A DNA stretch of 64,000 bases, taken from Pseudopedobacter sp038243635 (GTDB lineage: Bacteria; Bacteroidota; Bacteroidia; Sphingobacteriales; Sphingobacteriaceae). A program made the position numbers and the translations under genes. Location of the stretch: the NCBI GenBank assembly GCA_038243635.1, contig JBBSQW010000016.1:24687-88686 (forward strand), read 5' to 3'. Shown one piece after another: positions 63,130 through 64,000 of this stretch. How positions within the stretch are numbered: position 1 is the first letter of the stretch; the number at the start of each line of letters is the position of its first letter. The notes under the pieces were generated by a model. It made no database searches, was not told where the DNA came from, and was given only the letters and a program-made list of their open reading frames with translations.

Positions 63130-64000
63130 TTAAGGTTTAGTGTTTTTTTTTTTTGCGAAAGCTAAATCTAAAAGTTTCAATTTATTTTCACAACCGCTTA
63201 ATACGTAGAGAGTTCATTAGAGTTATTTTTAATTTGCCAGATATTTTTAAAACTATCATTCATTCATTCATTCAATAATGCTTTTTTTTTTAGAACATAT
63301 CGAAATATGTTTTCAATGACGGAGATTTTATGACTTTTACAGAGGTAGAAATAGGGTAGGATAAGCTCTTTTATGATATATAATTTGAGGTTGTTAACCA
63401 AATTTTATAGCTAGGTTTCCAGTCTTCCGGTAGCATTTGATTTTGAGAATTTTGACTCATCGATTTTTTTGAACGTTATCGTTTAAGAGTTTCAAACTTT
63501 TCTTGGTCGCTGCTTTTGTAACAATTGAGCTCACAGTTCTCTTAACCTGACGATATTTTTTATACTCGATTAATCCTCAAATATATCGCACACTTAAATA
63601 GGGACTTGCTTAGCCGTGTAATTAAGCAAGGTAAGTATTGGTTAAATTGTCTCGAGTACCGTGGTGTTTGACTCAGCGAAAGTTGGAGTAGCAACAATTG
63701 GTGTGATAAGAAGTGTTAACCTAAATCTCATGATGTGGTTTGTTTGTAATCAGGAATTTAAACTACAACAATGTTTAATTAATACCCATGAAAAATGATT
63801 TGGTAATTATCGTTAATATGGTTTGGAAAAGGATTGGTTTGAAAAATAGTTTAAACACAATCATAAGTGTCCGAACAAATTAGTCAAATTCAGTTACACA
63901 TTGGTTGATTTGTTTTAAAGGCATTTTTTTGGTTGTTTTTCTCTAAAAGAGTCTCGGAATTATTTCATTGGAACAGTAGTTTTTGCTTGAATATATGCGA
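63130..64000. other. Long region without a supported gene at the right edge
   Basis: 871 AT-rich bases with a CATTCATTCATTCATTC tract near 63258 and a poly-T tract near 63144. The only suggestive frame is a 29-codon minus-strand ORF (63731-63642, MRFRLTLLITPIVATPTFAES...), which looks like a bare signal peptide followed at once by a stop. Confidence 0.5.

Noticed and set aside
63642..63731. 29-codon signal-peptide-like ORF at the right edge
   Set aside because: A stop follows the apparent cleavage site at once; chance or remnant.
1..64000. tRNA, rRNA, CRISPR arrays
   Set aside because: No cloverleaf, rRNA block or regularly spaced repeat-spacer pattern was seen on either strand.

Overview
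The window is AT-rich DNA from a Bacteroidota chromosome, most likely a Pedobacter-like member of the Sphingobacteriaceae. The genus is an inference. The evidence is a secreted subtilase with a type IX secretion C-terminal domain, promoters of the TAnnTTTG (-7) type, MtaB, a Bacteroidota-type AMP nucleosidase, a TPP riboswitch in front of a PnuC-type transporter, and dispersed intergenic hairpin repeats of the kind common in this phylum. No rRNA, tRNA, CRISPR array, insertion sequence or prophage was seen.

Layout. 1-6.9 kb: a kdsD-type isomerase (cut by the left edge), recQ and kdsA (two Kdo-pathway genes around a helicase), then convergent dehydrogenases and a small SRPBCC gene with a late nonsense codon. 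6.9-12 kb: a large secreted protease, a BadF-type sugar kinase and a lone receiver-domain protein. 12.1-18.1 kb: a marR-adaptor-RND pump-tolC efflux operon. 18.2-32.8 kb: housekeeping and envelope genes (M61 and S9 peptidases, M42 aminopeptidase, acyl-CoA synthetase, OmpA, nucleotidyltransferase, HerA-like ATPase, TrmH-type methylase, BrkB). 32.9-34.9 kb: a TPP riboswitch controlling a PnuC-type thiamine transporter and an unexpected acyl-CoA-dehydrogenase-like protein. 35-47.8 kb: a LuxR regulator, efp, an ABC-F protein, an AraC regulator, a DEAD-box helicase, a thioesterase, ubiX, mtaB, and lgt-gtrA-impA-haem-binding genes packed end to end.

48.2-58.8 kb is a defence island. It is a type I restriction-modification operon whose hsdR is broken by a frameshift, with intact hsdM and hsdS. 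Between hsdM and hsdS sit a DUF3800 protein, a possible BECR-fold RNase-like protein and a small ORF. After hsdS come a membrane-anchored protein, a TIR-domain protein, a HipA_2-type kinase and a DUF3037-like protein, closely spaced on the same strand. The island is bracketed by related intergenic repeats (47.8-48.06 kb and 58.9-59.0 kb) that share the palindrome CCGATAGCTATCGG. Both non-hsd modules are the best candidates for an undescribed system.

59.4-62.6 kb returns to core genes: clpP-clpX and an AMP nucleosidase, then a small membrane protein. The last 0.87 kb shows no convincing gene.
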